A stretch of 5,739 nt of DNA from Bacillota bacterium (GTDB lineage: Bacteria; Bacillota_E; Sulfobacillia; Sulfobacillales; Sulfobacillaceae), in the NCBI GenBank assembly GCA_021802225.1, contig JAKAAS010000146.1, positions 1-5,739 of the forward strand, given 5' to 3'. Positions within the stretch are counted from its first letter, which is position 1; every line of letters begins with the position of its first letter. A program made the translations under genes and the position numbers. The notes under the pieces are model-generated. The model saw only the letters and a list, made by a program, of their open reading frames with translations. It ran no database searches and was not told the DNA's origin. Below are positions 5,020 to 5,739 of the stretch, in pieces.

Positions 5020-5739
5020 ATGCCCACCTTGTTAGTCATTCCAACCTATAATGAGCGCGAATCCTTACCCCGTCTGTTGGAGAGGATCATCGCCCATCCC
5101 CAGTTAGCCGGGTGTGACGTGCTGATTGTCGATGACGCCTCTCCGGATGGGACGGGCTTTGTCGCCGAACAATGGCGCCACCGCGCTCCCCGCCGCGTGT
5201 TTGTCTTGCACCGGACCGGGCCTCGAGGCTTCGCCAGCGCCTTGCGTGACGGGTTTGCCTGGGGCTTGCGTCGTCCACAGTATGCCACCTTGGGACAGAT
5301 GGACGCCGATGGATCGCATGATCCGCGCTTTTTGCCGGCCTTGTTGGCTCTCACGGCCTCTACCGACGTGGTGATTGGATCCCGTTATGTGCCCGGGGGA
5401 TCGACGCCGGGTTGGTCCCGCGCTCGCCGTCTTTTGTCCCGGAGCGCCTCCGCCTATGCCGCTTGGTGGCTGCATTGGCCCATTCGGGACGGCACCAGCG
5501 GATTTAAAATCTGGAAGCGATCCACCCTGGAGGCCCTCGATTGGACGGCGGTGCAGGGATCGGGCTATGTGTGCCAAATCGAATTGTTGTACCAAGCGTG
5601 GGTGCAACGCCGGACGCTCGTGGAAGTCCCGATTGTCTTTCCCGATCGCCGGGCCGGGCAGAGCAAAATGACGGCGGGGATGATCCGCGAAGCGTTGTGG
5701 ACGGTCCCCCGCTTGACCCGGCGTCTGGGAATGCGGCCG
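5020..5739 (+). CDS. Polyprenyl-phosphate mannosyltransferase-like GT2 glycosyltransferase (3' end beyond the window)
   Basis: 240 codons are visible and the frame is still open at the window end. Family landmarks in order: VIPTYNE (6-12), IVDDASPDGTG (36-46), MDADGSHDP (94-102) with the D-x-D metal/nucleotide site D95/D97, GSRYVPGG (120-127), DGTSGFK (157-163), SGYVCQIELL (181-190) and DRRAGQSKM (209-217). These match bacterial and archaeal dolichol/polyprenyl-phosphate mannosyl- or glucosyltransferases (DPM1 type), which move a sugar from an NDP donor to a lipid phosphate at the inner membrane face for envelope glycosylation. The catalytic domain is nearly complete; a C-terminal membrane or GtrA-like extension may follow but cannot be seen. 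One canonical motif reads MDADGSH rather than the more usual MDADLSH. The gene is clearly GC-richer than the upstream cluster and is probably not part of it. Confidence 0.93.
   Translation, partial: MPTLLVIPTYNERESLPRLLERIIAHPQLAGCDVLIVDDASPDGTGFVAEQWRHRAPRRVFVLHRTGPRGFASALRDGFAWGLRRPQYATLGQMDADGSHDPRFLPALLALTASTDVVIGSRYVPGGSTPGWSRARRLLSRSASAYAAWWLHWPIRDGTSGFKIWKRSTLEALDWTAVQGSGYVCQIELLYQAWVQRRTLVEVPIVFPDRRAGQSKMTAGMIREALWTVPRLTRRLGMRP

Noticed and set aside
4617..5051. 144-codon open frame spanning the end of the peptidase and the start of the glycosyltransferase
   Set aside because: It overlaps both well-supported genes, has no family features, and is rich in Ser, Arg, Cys and Pro as expected from reading a real gene out of frame.
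5104..5607. 167-codon minus-strand ORF inside the glycosyltransferase
   Set aside because: The + strand carries the complete ordered set of GT2 motifs; long antisense frames are common in GC-rich coding DNA.
1..5739. CRISPR array, transposase or tRNA
   Set aside because: No regularly spaced repeats, no transposase-like ORF with terminal inverted repeats and no tRNA-like fold were seen on reading both strands.

Overview
The window reads as bacterial DNA with compact genes, all on the + strand. Strong AGGAGG-type ribosome-binding sites, TTG and GTG as well as ATG starts, and mid-range base composition suggest a Gram-positive (Firmicutes-like) host, perhaps a Sulfobacillus-type acidophile. That taxonomic guess is weak: no rRNA or other marker gene is present.

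Layout. (i) 2-166: the 3' end of an unidentified gene. (ii) 202-1387, cassette 1: a two-repeat protein followed, with a 14-nt overlap, by an acidic low-complexity protein. (iii) 1388-1453: a short remnant related to the 3' end of gene (i). (iv) 1470-3372, cassette 2: two more two-repeat proteins and a second acidic protein, joined by 1-nt and 4-nt overlaps. (v) 3450-3690: a 54-codon ORF overlapped by a +1-frame reading, possibly one frameshifted gene. (vi) 3724-4686: a multipass membrane zinc peptidase of M48/HtpX type (HELTH ... ELRAD). (vii) 4687-5019: a gene-poor stretch with possible pseudogene fragments. (viii) 5020-5739: the N-terminal 240 codons of a GC-richer GT2 polyprenyl-phosphate mannosyltransferase-like gene, cut by the window end.

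The most notable content is 202-3372. Three paralogous proteins each contain two copies of a roughly 80-100-residue module (G-x-P-x-G, then Y-x-I, then an L-N/L-D or T-C strand, then IW or FW, then helices). The best copies resemble the PqqD-like winged-helix/RiPP-recognition fold. Each cassette ends with a long, disordered-looking acidic protein that shares an N-terminal helical motif and an identical extreme C-terminus (EDDEDFDTL). I infer a duplicated 'recognition module plus acidic client' system, with the membrane peptidase as a possible processing partner. No maturase, transporter or classical precursor is visible, so chemistry and function remain unproven. The glycosyltransferase looks like ordinary host DNA next to this accessory island.
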